From: Eleusine coracana subsp. coracana
Taxonomy: Eukaryota > Streptophyta > Magnoliopsida > Poales > Poaceae
Direction of reading: 5' to 3'
DNA length: 64,000 bases
Assembly: GCA_032690845.1 (NCBI GenBank)
Contig: CM064434.1
Span: 35,630,342 to 35,694,341 of the forward strand
Shown here: piece after piece, positions 33,126 to 44,212 of the stretch
Layout of the letters: each line of letters begins with the position of its first letter
How positions within the stretch are numbered: position 1 is the first letter of the stretch
Program-made: the position numbers and the translations under genes
Notes under the pieces: model-generated
Told to the model about the DNA's origin: nothing
The model's database searches: none
Seen by the model: the letters and a program-made list of their open reading frames with translations, nothing else

Positions 33126-34816
33126 ACTTCACCATACGACTGGTAGTAGTCATCACAGTTCTTTGCACATTATCATTTGAATGCATGTGATGAGAACCAC
33201 GATGGAGGAAATATGGCCTGTCAAAGCGTCTCTACTCAAACCTGGGGTTGTGAGAATAGAAATCATCGATGTGAAAACCAAATCCATGCGAGCGATGCTC
33301 ACCATGATGGGGAAAACGTGGGGCACCAAAGTGCTGTTGTGCAAAGCCTCTGTTTTGTGAATCAAAGCCATATGAAGAATGTCCCTGTCCATGATAGGCA
33401 CGAGAAAAAGAGTGAGGCTAAAAACCATCCAAATCATCATGATGCACATTCCTAGGTGACCCTTACGACCACAGAACATGCAAATGTAGACACTTTCATG
33501 TTTAGGCTTTGTTTGCACAGGAGGTTTGGGTTTTGGCTTCTCTATTTGCTTTGGGTTGTAGGAAGGTTTGGCGTTTGGTGGATAGTATGTGTCAGTGGGT
33601 TTGATGGATTGTTCCTCATCCTTGTAGTTAGAGCTAGGCACAAACTTACTCACATTTTCACTCTCTTTGTCAACCCTCTCAAATCCCAAACCCAAGTTGT
33701 AGGTTAACCTATTAGCACTCTCTTTGACTCTTGCCAGGTCACTCTCAATCTTCTCCTCACTCACTAGGGTTCTTTGGAGCCTAGAAACAAGATATTCATT
33801 TTCTTGGACTAGAACTTTGTTTTCCTCCCTAGTGATTACTAGCTTGTCCTTAAGAGAGACACACACTTCACATGGTGGTGGAAGGACCTTAGAGCGAGTC
33901 TCACTTAGCAGCTTGGACTCGAGCTCTTTGAAATTGAGGGTTTGAGCCTCGAACTCACAAGTGAGCTTGGGGCACTTCTGACATGCACCCAAAAGAGTTT
34001 GTCTAGCCTTGAATTCATCAAGCTCTTTAAGGGCACTCTCAAGCTGACTGGCAACTTGAGCATGCACACTTTCCCTCTGACTTAGATCATTCATCACAAC
34101 TTGACAAAACTCACACTCTATAGCAGTGACATCACAAGCAAGCTTAGACCTAAGTGAAGCAATTTCAAAATCAGCACTCTCCAACCTAGACTTAAGCTCT
34201 CTACTCTCACGAACACCACTACAAAGCATATCATCTTGCATGAGCAAAACATTGTGCAAATGATCAAGTTCAGAAGAGAGCTCATCAAAGGTGGAAGGTA
34301 CCTCTCTTGTGTTGGAGATGGAACCAGTATCGGTGTCGTGGTCGTTCTTTGCCATGAAGCAAAGACCAGTAAAGTCGTCCTTCCTCTTGACTCATGCCTT
34401 TTCAACCTCGTCCTCCAAGCTTGTGAGGCCTTCGCTTGATGTGAGGTCGACATCGCTCAAGGCGGCCACGCAGGCGCATGCAATGGCCTTGGTGAACTTC
34501 TTGGAGTTCTTGCCCTTCTTGTAGAAGCGGTTCTTCTTCTGCTTGAAGTCTTCAGTGTTTTTGTCACGGTACCCGGCCTTCTTCTTCTTCTTGGGACAAT
34601 CAGCAATGAAGTGTCCCGGGTCACCACACTCAAAGCAGGTTCTTGAGCCACCTCCTCTTCTCTCCTTCCGGTTGTTGTAGAACTTCCTGAACTTCCGTGT
34701 GAGCAAGGATAGCTCCTCATCAGGAATGCACTCCATCTGTTCATCGGAAGCTGCAACAAGAGAAGATAGAGCAAACTCCAAAGAAGAATTGTCAAGTGAG
34801 GGGTTAGTTCTATAAG
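33126..34816 (-). pseudogene. gag: B: gag middle and C-terminal part
   Basis: 34392-34781 contains ALSSLVAASDEQMECIPDEELSLL, a basic segment, an intact knuckle CFECGDPGHFIADC, a KKKKK run and a basic KKNRFYKKGKNSKKF stretch. 33153-34355 (400 residues) is mostly long coiled coil (LDELSSELDHLHNVLLMQDD, ESADFEIASLRSKL, SALKELDEFKARQ) with CQKCPKL and CEVC Cys pairs. It has a second knuckle start CMFCGRKGHLG, after which a deletion removes its last residues. A stop near 34390 splits the two blocks. It is cut on the right by solo LTR D2 at 34817; the frame resumes at 45925. Confidence 0.85.
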
Positions 34817-35299
34817 TGTCACACCCAGTTTTAAGGACAAAACCAAGTGCTTATCATATGTGTGCCCAGGAACAAGTTTCACACATATCGACAGTAAAGT
34901 GAATAACAGTATAACCAATGTCATTAATAAAGCATACCATTATTACATAAATAATTGTCTTTGAAGACTAAATTGACTCTCTCGATAAATAACAGCGGAA
35001 GACACCATAACACCACAGGCAATCGACCGGGGGCACGCACGCCTAATAGTAGTCTTCATCAATGTAGTCCATATCTCCATCTTCTGAGCAGCAGTTTATA
35101 GTACAACAACAAAGGGAATAGCAAGGGTGAGCACATGCCATACTCAGCAAGTGCGGGAAAATATGACATTCAAGTTTAATAGAAGAAAGGCTAACACAAT
35201 GGTTCATTTGAATAAATGAGCACTACACCTAAGACCATTTGAAAAGCACTCCTACCTACTAAGTGAAAAGTTCTCCCAAGTTATCTCATCTATCCAACA

Positions 35300-35470
35300 C
35301 TACAGGTTAAACCACCTGTAGCCAACCATGGGTTAAACCGCCCATAGGAAACCACACTACAGGCTACACCACCTGTACCAAATCATGGGTTAAACCGCCC
35401 ATATGAAACCACACTACAGGTTACACTGCCTGTAGCAAACCAAGGGTTACACCGCCCAAATCAAACTTGG
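35300..35470 (-). repeat. Hairpin array in D2, counterpart of D1 3815-4010
   Basis: CTACAGG...CCTGTAG (35300-35321) alternates with CATGGG...CCCATA and further copies to 35470. Arm changes differ from D1, yet most stems still pair. Confidence 0.7.
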
Positions 35471-36589
35471 CTACCCACCAAGTCCACCCATAAACCACCT
35501 TCCTAAATTTGTGAGGATCCAGGCCGCTCATGACCGTGAGCACGGCTGTTATAACAGTTTGACACTCTACAGAGGTTGCACAACTTTACCGATAGGTTGG
35601 TGATTTCATCACTATGCAGTGACTAGGGAGTCTCCATGTTGCCCAAATCACACTACCATAGGTGTGAGGCCAAGAGATCACCACAAGGTCTTTCAGAGCG
35701 CTTCCCAGCTTGCAAACAATCCACGCTAAGGTTTCACCGCTGCAGAATTAAACCGTTCCTACAAAAGCCCCCTCCGGCGCCGTGGCTAGGAGTAAACCGT
35801 CCATTGCCTAAGTTCGAGATTAAACCGTCCCATCCTCCTTCCTCGACTGCTCACGAAACTGGGAAGACATCTCGATACTAAACCAAGCCTACCCATATCA
35901 GCCATGTGCTTTGCGTGGTTTTCTTGGGTGGTCGCTCCACAAACTACTCTTGTGATCCCAAGCAGCTACCACCACAATCCCATAGTACTATACCGAGTAC
36001 ACGTGCATACCCGCACCATCCTTGCCGTCCTCCTGCTTGGATCACCTAGGTTCCATGTTGCTACGAAGGATTATCCATTCCCTCATGATCATTATGTTAA
36101 AGTGAATCATTAGTCAAGATTAACCATAGACACTTCCATTCCTGACATAGCAAACTAAGCATGATGTACCCTTACTAATAAGCTACACCAGAACCCAGGC
36201 AACAAGGAATAATATGGAACAGGATATGACACATGGGATTCAATATTAACAAGCATGCATAGAGATAGAGAGAAATGTAAAACATAGGTTCAAAATGCAT
36301 CAAGGACACTTGCCTGGTTCCCTTTGCTGCTGCTCAAAGTCTTCAAGATGGAGATCCTGGAAGTTCTCTAACAGCGGTTTGCCTACTCAACATCACACCA
36401 GAAACACAAGCATACAAACACACTAAGAAACAACACACCATACAGTAACAAACAACAAGGGAAATAATACTATGAAAAAGTACGCATTGCTATGATCACG
36501 TGAGCGCAAGAATCACCTCAATCCGAGTTATGAGTGAAAAGTTACGAAGGTTTAAAGTTCAAGGGTTAAAACGTAAAAACAAGCAAGTT

Positions 36590-37140
36590 AAATGACCTAA
36601 AAGTAATTTTAGAAAAATAAGGGCTAAACTATAAAATCTACATGTAAAATATAATTTATAAAATTTTAGGGACCAAAATGTAATTTATAAAAAGTATAGG
36701 GACTAAATTGTAAAATATCAGTGTGAAAATATATTTTCTATAAAATTCAGGGACTAAAATGTAATTTTGGAAAAGTTCAGGGGCTTAACTGTAAAATTTA
36801 CACGGCCCAAATATAATTATTTATAAGTTTAAGGGCCTAGGTGTAAAATGTCCAACCTAATTATTACTTATAAAATTTAGGGCTAAAATAAAATTACTAG
36901 AAGGTAGAGGGTTGTCTTTGTAAAATTACAAGATTAAAATATAATTAAAAAATATGTACAGAGGTGATTTTAAAAATTAAGGGCTAAAATATTATTTAGG
37001 TAAAGGCTAGGGGCTTTTCTACAAAATATAGGACAAGAAAATAATTAATCATAAGCTCAAGGGTCTAAATATAATGAAATATAGGCTCTACAGAAAAATT
37101 AGCATTAGAAACTAATTTAGTCGAAGTATAGGGGTCTATA
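36590..37140 (-). repeat. AT-rich periodic array in D2
   Basis: AGGGACTAAAATGTAATTT-like motifs recur about every 40-50 bp, the reverse complement of the array at 2120-2580 in D1. Confidence 0.55.
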
Positions 37141-37658
37141 CGCAAAACCAGTAATTACATGGAATTAATCTATTTAATTTGAACCCTGAAATCCTCATGG
37201 ACAGGGTCCACGGGATTTGTGGACCGCGCATTGACCCGTGGTCCACGGGTCCACTATGGACCGAGGCGGCGGCACAGATAGCGGGGCTCGCCGGAGGTGG
37301 CGCTCCGGTGGCCGGGATCCGACAGGGAAGGGTCCAGAGGGGAGAAGAGAGCACAGAGAGCTCACCCAAGGGGTCGCCCGCGAGGATTGGAGGCCAGGGA
37401 GGTGTTCTCGTCGTCGGCAGCGGGTTCTCGGTGGTTCGGCGATGGCATGGAGAAGCTCCGGGTGGTGAGGCTTGTGGGGGAGGGGCTAGTCGGGGGCAAC
37501 ACGGCCTCGCGATGGCCGGCAGCGGGTTAGCGGGGCTCGAGGCGGCCGTGCAACGCGTCCGCGTGGAGCTCACCGAGCTCCCATGGCAGGGAGGCGGCAG
37601 TGGGGTCGTCGGCGGTGCGCAGGGGCTCACGGTGGTGCTAGGCAGGAGAAGGGGGGGG

Positions 37659-38424
37659 TGATGTGAACAAGGGTTCCCGATCTTCCGAAAGGTTCTGGAT
37701 ACGTTGATTTGATGGGAGGCGATACACAAATCGATCCGGCTTCAGAACAGCACGTTCTAAACCCCGCAATCGCAGCACGACGTCTCCTCTGGTTATCAAC
37801 CGTCCTAAAACGATTGACCTCACCGAGAAGGCTAATCCCTGCCTACGAATCAAGAACACAAGCAAGAACAAAGAAGAAAGCAACACAATTGCAGATGTAT
37901 TATGAATCTCACGAAGTTGGGGTCTCACAAACCATGATGACGACAAAACTGTTATGAACAGAATAATCTAAGCAAAACCCAAAACCCTAATGGTGCGACG
38001 GCGGCTGTATATGAAGACCCTAGGGTCGTGCAAGACCCTCTGGACGCACCCCTACTTGGGCTCAACTAGATACAAAGCCCAAAGGCCAAAAACAGGCGAC
38101 ACAGCACCGAAACAGATTCTGGACTCTCTCTTGTTTTGACGATTCCCGATGACTCCCGACGAATTTTGATATGAGACCAGCGGCATTGGAAATGTCTTCC
38201 TCTTATCTTTCCGTGCATATGTAGAACATCCAAATCCGAGTCGGTATGCGTCTTGGGCATCCGTTTTAGTCGTCGTGCATATGAGACCAGTGACATATAA
38301 TGAAGAATGTAGGAACGAGCTCACCTCTAAATTTAGTCGTCGTGCACGAGCTCTAGTCATTGGACCTTGCAAGTCCAGAATTGGAGGAGTGTTGCATGTA
38401 TCCTTAGGAGTGATGTCCTCATCA
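37659..38424 (-). repeat. 3' LTR of the CRM-like element, with internal deletion
   Basis: 766 bp against 923 bp in the 5' LTR. Between the ATCCGTTTTAG and AGTGACATATAATG landmarks (about 38274-38292) the longer LTR has roughly 175 bp while this one has about 20 bp of different sequence. The polyprotein C-terminus lies in this LTR, so the deletion shortens it. Confidence 0.85.
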
Positions 38425-40418
38425 TCCTCCCCCTCTTGAAGTGGAGTCGTCCTCGACTCAAGCTCATTCTCTTCTCCCAAGTATGGTTTCAAATCTGAAA
38501 TGTTAAAAGTAGGACTAACCCCGAACTCAGGAGGCAACTCAAGTTTGTATGCATTATCATTAATCTTCTCAATTATTTTTAAAGGACCATCAGCTCTAGG
38601 CATTAATTTAGACTTTCTCAAATCTGGAAATCTATCTTTTCTCAAGTGTAACCATACTAAATCTCCTACATCAAGTTTTACTTCTTTTCTACCTTTACTA
38701 CCAGCAATTTTATACTTGTCATTCATCTTTTCAATGCTAAGTCTAGTGGTCTCATGCATTTTCAAAATAAATTCAGCACGTTCCTTAGCATCAACATGAA
38801 CTCTCTCATGAATAGGTAGAGGAAGTATATCAAGTGGAGTACGGAGATCAAAACCATACACTACTTTGAAAGGACTTACCTTGGTAGTAGAATGTGTTGC
38901 CCGATTATATGCAAACTCAACATGAGGCAAACATTCTTCCCATTGCTTCAAATTTTTCTTCAAAATAGCTCTCAACATAGTACCCAAAGTGCGGTTCACC
39001 ACCTCAGTTTGTCCATCAGTTTGTGGGTGACATGTTGTAGAAAACAACAACTTTGTATCCAACTTATTCCAAAGCGTACGCCAACAGTGACTCAAGAATT
39101 TTATATCACGATCTGAAACAATAGTAGAAGGCATACCATGCAAACGAACAATTTCTTTGAAAAAGAGATCAGCAATATAACTAGCATCATCAGTCTTATG
39201 ACATGGTATAAAGTGTGCCATCTTAGAAAATCTATCCACAACAACAAAAATACTATCACTCCCCCTCTTAGTCCTAGGCAGTCCTAAAACAAAGTCCATA
39301 GAAATATCGGCCCAAGGAATAGAAGGAACAGGAAGTGGCATGTATAAACCATGTGGATTCAAGCGAGACTTAGCTTTTCGACATGTAGTGCAGCGAGCAA
39401 CAAAGCGCTCAACATCTTTCCTCATCCTTGGCCAAAAGAAGTGTGTGGCCAAAATATCCTCCATCTTCTTGGCACCAAAATGACCCATCAATCCACCTCC
39501 ATGCGCCTCCTGTAACAACAAAAGACGAACAGAACCAACTGGAATGCATAGGCGGTTAGCTCTAAACAAGAATCCATCATTCAACACAAATTTATTCCAT
39601 GCACGACCTTCTTTACAATGCAGTAATACATCCTTAAAATCAACATCAGCAGCATATTGTTCTTTAATTGCCTCAAGTCCAAAAATTCTACAATCAAGTT
39701 GAGACAATAAAGTATAGCGCCTAGATAAAGCATCAGTGATCACATTATCCTTCCCTTTCTTATGTTTAATAATGTATGGAAAAGACTCAATAAATTCAAT
39801 CCATTTAGCATGTCTATGGTTCAAATTACATTGAGAACGAATATACTTAAGTGATTCATGATCACAATGAATAACAAATTCTTTGGGCAACAAATAATGA
39901 CGCCACGTCTCTAAACAACGTACAAGTGCATACAATTTCTTATCATACGTGGAGTAATTCAAAACAGGCCCAGTAATTTTCTCACTAAAGTATGCAATAG
40001 GTTTACTATCTTGCATCAAAACACCACCAATGCCTATACCACTAGCATCACATTCAAGCTCAAAAATCTTATCAAAATTAGGTAATTGCAGCAATGGTGC
40101 TTGTGTAAGTTTATCCTTCAAAGCATCAAAAGACTCATGATGTACCTTACCCCAATGGAAATCAATGCCCTTTTTTGTCAACTCATGCAAAGGTGCAGCA
40201 ATGGTGCTGAAATCTTTGACAAAGAGGCGGTAGAATCCTGCAAGACCAAGAAAACTCCTCACCTGTGTGATAGTTTTTGGTATAGGCCAGCTCTTTATGG
40301 CTTCAATCTTCGCCTCATCCACCTCAATTCCCTGTGGAGTCACAACATAGCCAAGAAAAGAGACTCGATCCGTGCAAAAGATGCACTTCTCAAGGTTACC
40401 AAATAAACGTGCATCTCA
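38052..40418 (-). pseudogene. pol: CRM-like: RT end, RNase H, integrase, C-terminal tail
   Basis: Open from the stop at 40416-40418 to 38052 (Met at 40343). It starts with the RT thumb and VRSFLGLAGFYRLFVKDFS, then RNase H (ELECDASGIGIGGVLMQ, HCDHESLKYI, DALSRRY). Integrase follows: HH-CC zinc finger (HGGGLMGHFGAKKMEDILATH, RCTTCRKAK), core with DISMDFVLGLP, IVSDRDIKFLSHCW and TEVVNRTLG (D, D, E present), then SKLMPRADGPLKIIEKIND. No classical chromodomain is seen. A TRARARRLNLEVSSF segment and tail run across the polypurine tract into the 3' LTR. This part is otherwise intact. Confidence 0.88.
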
Positions 40419-40898
40419 TAAAGCATCAAAAACAACACGCAAATGATTTATATGTTCATCTATAGATTTGCTATAAATCAAGATATCATCAAAGTAAACT
40501 ACCACAAATTTGCCAATGAAAGCTTTTAAAACCTCATTCATCAAGCGCATGAAAGTACTAGGTGCATTAGTTAATCCAAAAGGCATTACTAACCACTCAT
40601 ATAATCCAAATTTGGTTTTGAAAGTTGTTTTCCATTCGTCTCCAAGTTTCATTCTAATTTGATGGTAGCCACTATGCAAATCAATTTTAGTGAAAATTAT
40701 AGCACCACATAACTCATCAAGCATGTCGTCTAGCCTAGGAATAGGATGACGATACCTAATAGTAATATTATTAATGGCTCTAGAATCTACACACATACGC
40801 CAAGTACCATCTTTCTTAGGAACCAAAAGTACAAGAACAGCACAAGGACTAAGTGATTGACGAACATACCCACGATCCAAAAGGTCTTGAACTTGTCA
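40416..40898 (-). pseudogene. pol: CRM-like: reverse transcriptase, between two stops
   Basis: Same frame as the gag-protease block upstream and the RNase H-integrase block downstream. RT motifs: LVPKKDGTWRMCVDSRAIN, FTKIDLHSGYHQIRM (first Asp), FGLYEWLVMPFGLTNAPSTFM, VVVYFDDILIYS (catalytic FDD). The stops at 40896-40898 and 40416-40418 are both TGA where Arg (CGA) is expected. Both fit C-to-T transition at a CpG. Apart from them the polyprotein would be a single frame from 43148 to 38052. Confidence 0.9.
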
Positions 40899-43148
40899 TT
40901 GTATCTCCTTAGTCTCCTCAGGGTTGGTCCTATAAGCACCACGGTTTGGCAAAGTAGCACCCGGAATCAAATCAATTTGATGCTCAATCCCTCTCAAAGG
41001 TGGCAATCCCAGGGGTATCTCAGTTGGAAAAACATCCTCATACTCCTGCAAAAGGATAGTGAAAGCAGGAGACACAACACTAGAAACAATATCATCAAGC
41101 GAAAACAAAGCTTCTTTGCATATCAAAGCATAGCAAATATCATCATTATCAGAAATTTCAGCAAGCTCAGATTTTGTTACAAGATATAAATGACCTTGTA
41201 ATTTAATTCGAGCACCCTTAGAACTTGAAGAATAATTAACATTACTAGGTGTAGAATTAGAATTAATAGATTGTTGAATTTCAGGACCTTTATTTTTCAA
41301 ACTAGCAGCTCTTTCTAAATCAGCTTGTACAATTTCAGCAGGGGTCATTAGTAACAAAGTAATTTTAGTTCCTTTATGCATAAAAGTGTACTTATTACTT
41401 CTACCATGGTGTACAGCATCATTATCAAATTCCCAAGGTCTACCCAATAAAAGTGAACATGCTTGCATGGGTATGACATCACAATCAACAGAATCCACAT
41501 AAGAACCAATAGAAAAAGGAACTCTACATGTTTGTATTACCTTAGCTTTGCCAGAGTCGTTTGACCACTGAATGTAGTACGGATGTGGATGTGGACGTGT
41601 GGTCAAAGCAAGCTTGTTGACCACATCAGAACTCACCAAGTTATTGCAGCTCCCTCCATCAATGATGACACGTGCTCGGCGGTTCTTGATGACGAAGAAA
41701 ATCTGGAACAAGTTGTGGCGCTGCATCGTCTCGGGCTGATGAACTTGTGTGCTAAGGACATGTTGAACAATAATGTTCATGTATCCTGTGGTGTCTCCGC
41801 CTCCAAGGACGAGGTCACTGCCGGTGGCAGCGATGTCCTCCTCCTCATCCTCCACATCGGAGGTGCTCATGTAACCGCCATCGTCTGTCGCCACATATGC
41901 CTGCCTACTTGAACAATCTTTCTGCACATGACCAAGTCCATGGCAGCGGTGGCACTGAATCCCTGTAGTGCACCCTGTCGAAGCAACAGAGGAGGCACTA
42001 CGAGCTGGTACCTGCACAGAAAGTTTACCTGAGCGCGTAGAAGGTGCAGGGGCTGATCTTGGGGCTGCAGAAACAACACTGGTTCCCTTGGTAGTTGCTG
42101 GTGGAGGCGGCCGGAAAGATGGCCTGGGCAGCCCCGAAGTCCCCGTGGAGCGTGGGTGGTAGGAGTTCCTTGACTTGCTGTACTCCTCAAAAGCCTGGAA
42201 AAGTCCCTGTGATTCTTTCTCTGCAAGCATAGCATACTGGAAACACTGGGTGAGGGTATAATATTCTTTATAATCAAGGATGTCCTGAATTTCTTTTCTT
42301 AAACCAGAATAAAAGCAACAAATCTGATCCTCTACTTTTTCAACTACAACACAACCAATCAAACCCTTCTGAAGCTCACTAAAATACTCCTGAACAGTTT
42401 TATCTCCTTGGTCTAAACGTTGCAGTTTATTATGAATCTCTCTATAAAAAGAAGGGGGAACAAAACGATCACGCATTGCTACCTTAAGTTCTTCCCAAGT
42501 AGTAGGCAAATCAGTTTCAGCAGCTAGACCACTCCACCAAACAATAGCAAAGTCCTTAAACTCACTAGTAGCTTGTCTAACTCTATGTTGTTCAGGAACA
42601 AGGTGGGCATTAAATTTTTGTTCTACAGTCATCTCCCAATCAAGATAAACATCACCATCATACTGACCCGAAAACGAAGGAATTGAAAACTTAATTTTAG
42701 CATACGGGTCATCTGGAGCATAGTTACCGTGTGGACGACGATTGTAGTTATGGAAACCACCCATACCTTGAGTATTATGTTGCAAACGACGTCGTAATCG
42801 TGCGGTCCTTGTAGCTGACCTATCCACGGTGTCTTCATCATGGACGTCTTCAACATCGTTGTTGTTGTTATTGGTGTTCGTATTATTGGTTTTAGGAGCG
42901 GTCTCCAATGCAACAACCTGATCGGTTAACTTAGAGACCCGCTTCTCTAACCGCTCGATGCTTTCTCCAATGTGAAGCTTGCTGACCGCATCAGTAACAG
43001 CTCTGGTGATCATCTCTGCCAAATCACTCTGAGCAGCCTGCAAAGCCTTCTGGAGCTGCTCTTGGCTCACGCATTCGGTAAATTGTGAGGGTGAAGCCAT
43101 CTCTCCGTCGTCACTTCCTGCCATCACAAACACCAAAACAGGAAACAA
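40896..43148 (-). CDS. gag-pro: CRM-like: gag and protease
   Basis: 750 residues, intact up to the stop at 40896. An N-terminal coiled coil (about residues 55-90, ESIERLEKRVSKLTDQVVALE) is followed by an Asn-rich linker. The gag core (about 150-290) has FSIPSFSGQYDGDVYLDWEM, RVRQATSEFKDFAIVWW and VQEYFSELQKGLIG. A Pro/Ser-rich region and a CX2CX4HX4C knuckle CHRCHGLGHVQKDC (about 41896-41940) follow. The protease reads RVIIDGGSCNNLVSSDVV, a D-G-G in place of the usual D-S/T-G, as seen in this clade. The C-terminal end leads into RT (VFPTEIPLGLPPLRGIEHQIDL). The start Met at 43148 is the first in frame; a second Met at 43124 is possible. Confidence 0.85.
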   Translation of the reverse strand: MFPVLVFVMAGSDDGEMASPSQFTECVSQEQLQKALQAAQSDLAEMITRAVTDAVSKLHIGESIERLEKRVSKLTDQVVALETAPKTNNTNTNNNNNDVEDVHDEDTVDRSATRTARLRRRLQHNTQGMGGFHNYNRRPHGNYAPDDPYAKIKFSIPSFSGQYDGDVYLDWEMTVEQKFNAHLVPEQHRVRQATSEFKDFAIVWWSGLAAETDLPTTWEELKVAMRDRFVPPSFYREIHNKLQRLDQGDKTVQEYFSELQKGLIGCVVVEKVEDQICCFYSGLRKEIQDILDYKEYYTLTQCFQYAMLAEKESQGLFQAFEEYSKSRNSYHPRSTGTSGLPRPSFRPPPPATTKGTSVVSAAPRSAPAPSTRSGKLSVQVPARSASSVASTGCTTGIQCHRCHGLGHVQKDCSSRQAYVATDDGGYMSTSDVEDEEEDIAATGSDLVLGGGDTTGYMNIIVQHVLSTQVHQPETMQRHNLFQIFFVIKNRRARVIIDGGSCNNLVSSDVVNKLALTTRPHPHPYYIQWSNDSGKAKVIQTCRVPFSIGSYVDSVDCDVIPMQACSLLLGRPWEFDNDAVHHGRSNKYTFMHKGTKITLLLMTPAEIVQADLERAASLKNKGPEIQQSINSNSTPSNVNYSSSSKGARIKLQGHLYLVTKSELAEISDNDDICYALICKEALFSLDDIVSSVVSPAFTILLQEYEDVFPTEIPLGLPPLRGIEHQIDLIPGATLPNRGAYRTNPEETKEIQ

Positions 43149-44199
43149 ACAGTGAAGGTTATCCCTATAAAACAGCTAAGCAGTGGTGCCTCTCAACACA
43201 ACAAAAGGAAACTGTGTTCCACGATTGCAAGGGTCATAAAATAACCTGTGTGCTGTCCAGAAGAAATATGTAGAGCTAGGAAGGCCAAATATATATATGT
43301 GAGTGGCACACAAATCAAAAACAGATAGTAAAGCTGAATAAGTGCCCAAGTAACTTGTCCCTAGTGGCTGGTCTAAGTATGTCCTAGAACAGTAGTGATA
43401 GCAAAGTAGAAACAAGGAGACAAAGGCACAACAGGCGATAACAGGGGGCTAAGTGCAAAACAGCCAAATCCAGAAATTTCAGGGGGCTAGATGTAGCACT
43501 AGTAGAAATCCCAAATTTCTTTTTTTTTTATTTTATTTTTTTGATATTTTTCTCCAACTCATTAACAATGGAGGAGAATCCACAAAAAATTTCAGCTCAA
43601 ACAGAGGTAGGATGTGTCTTACAGAAAATCTTGAAGTCACAGAAAACGTCGGGTTTAAACTTAAATCAATTTTTTCTTTATCTTCCCGATTTTTTTTGAA
43701 TTTTTTGAAGAGGGCACACAGGGCATATCCAAGTGTGGGTATGTCCAACTTTGAGTCAAGAATCTCTTGTAAAAATTTCGGCCAAAACGGACAACCGAGC
43801 GAAAAGTTATGCCCGTTTTACCGAAGGGGGGTCGGAGTCGGTTAGGGGTCGAGTTTGGAATCGGGTAAGATTTTTTTTTGGCTGCGTGGATGCAGCGGAA
43901 AGTGGAAATTGTGCGAATTGATCCGGGGTGTTGATGGTGTGTTCAGGGTGGGATTAGGGTGGGTGGCTAGGGTTGCAAGGGAAACACTACTGACGACAAA
44001 AACACAAACTAAACCAGCGACTAAACAAGAACTAGGACACAAACTCAACACTATGGACTCTGAAATTGAAATATGCAAAAGCTAAACACGTGGTTATGGG
44101 CGAAGGGAAAAAATTTTTTTGGGCTTTTCTATCGACGATAGGATGAACACAAAACGAAATTAACTAAGGGTAAAATGAACCTGACGGTGCACCTGAAGC
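43149..44199 (-). other. CRM-like: leader between primer site and gag
   Basis: About 1 kb without supported ORFs. T-rich runs (43518-43550, 43688-43705, 43869-43878) and A-rich runs occur. Short frames on both strands lack similarity to known domains. Confidence 0.55.
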
Positions 44200-44210
44200 T
44201 CTGATTACCA
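44198..44210 (-). other. Primer-binding site of the CRM-like element
   Basis: The minus strand reads TGGTAATCAGAGC, the initiator tRNA-Met site with one extra A, two bases inside the 5' LTR. Confidence 0.7.
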
Positions 44211-44212
44211 CT

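Noticed and set aside
10053..34816. Treating the copia pieces as several independent truncated elements
   Set aside because: The pieces are non-overlapping, co-linear and joined by TSDs, which one interrupted element explains with fewer assumptions.
37136..37729. 197-aa and 160-aa overlapping ORFs as a host gene
   Set aside because: They lie in the GC-rich part of LTR D2 and cross the CRM LTR border; shadow frames of LTR sequence.
40416..40898. Programmed readthrough or frameshifting in the CRM-like polyprotein
   Set aside because: All blocks are in the same frame and the stops fall inside conserved protein stretches as CGA-to-TGA changes, so mutation is simpler.
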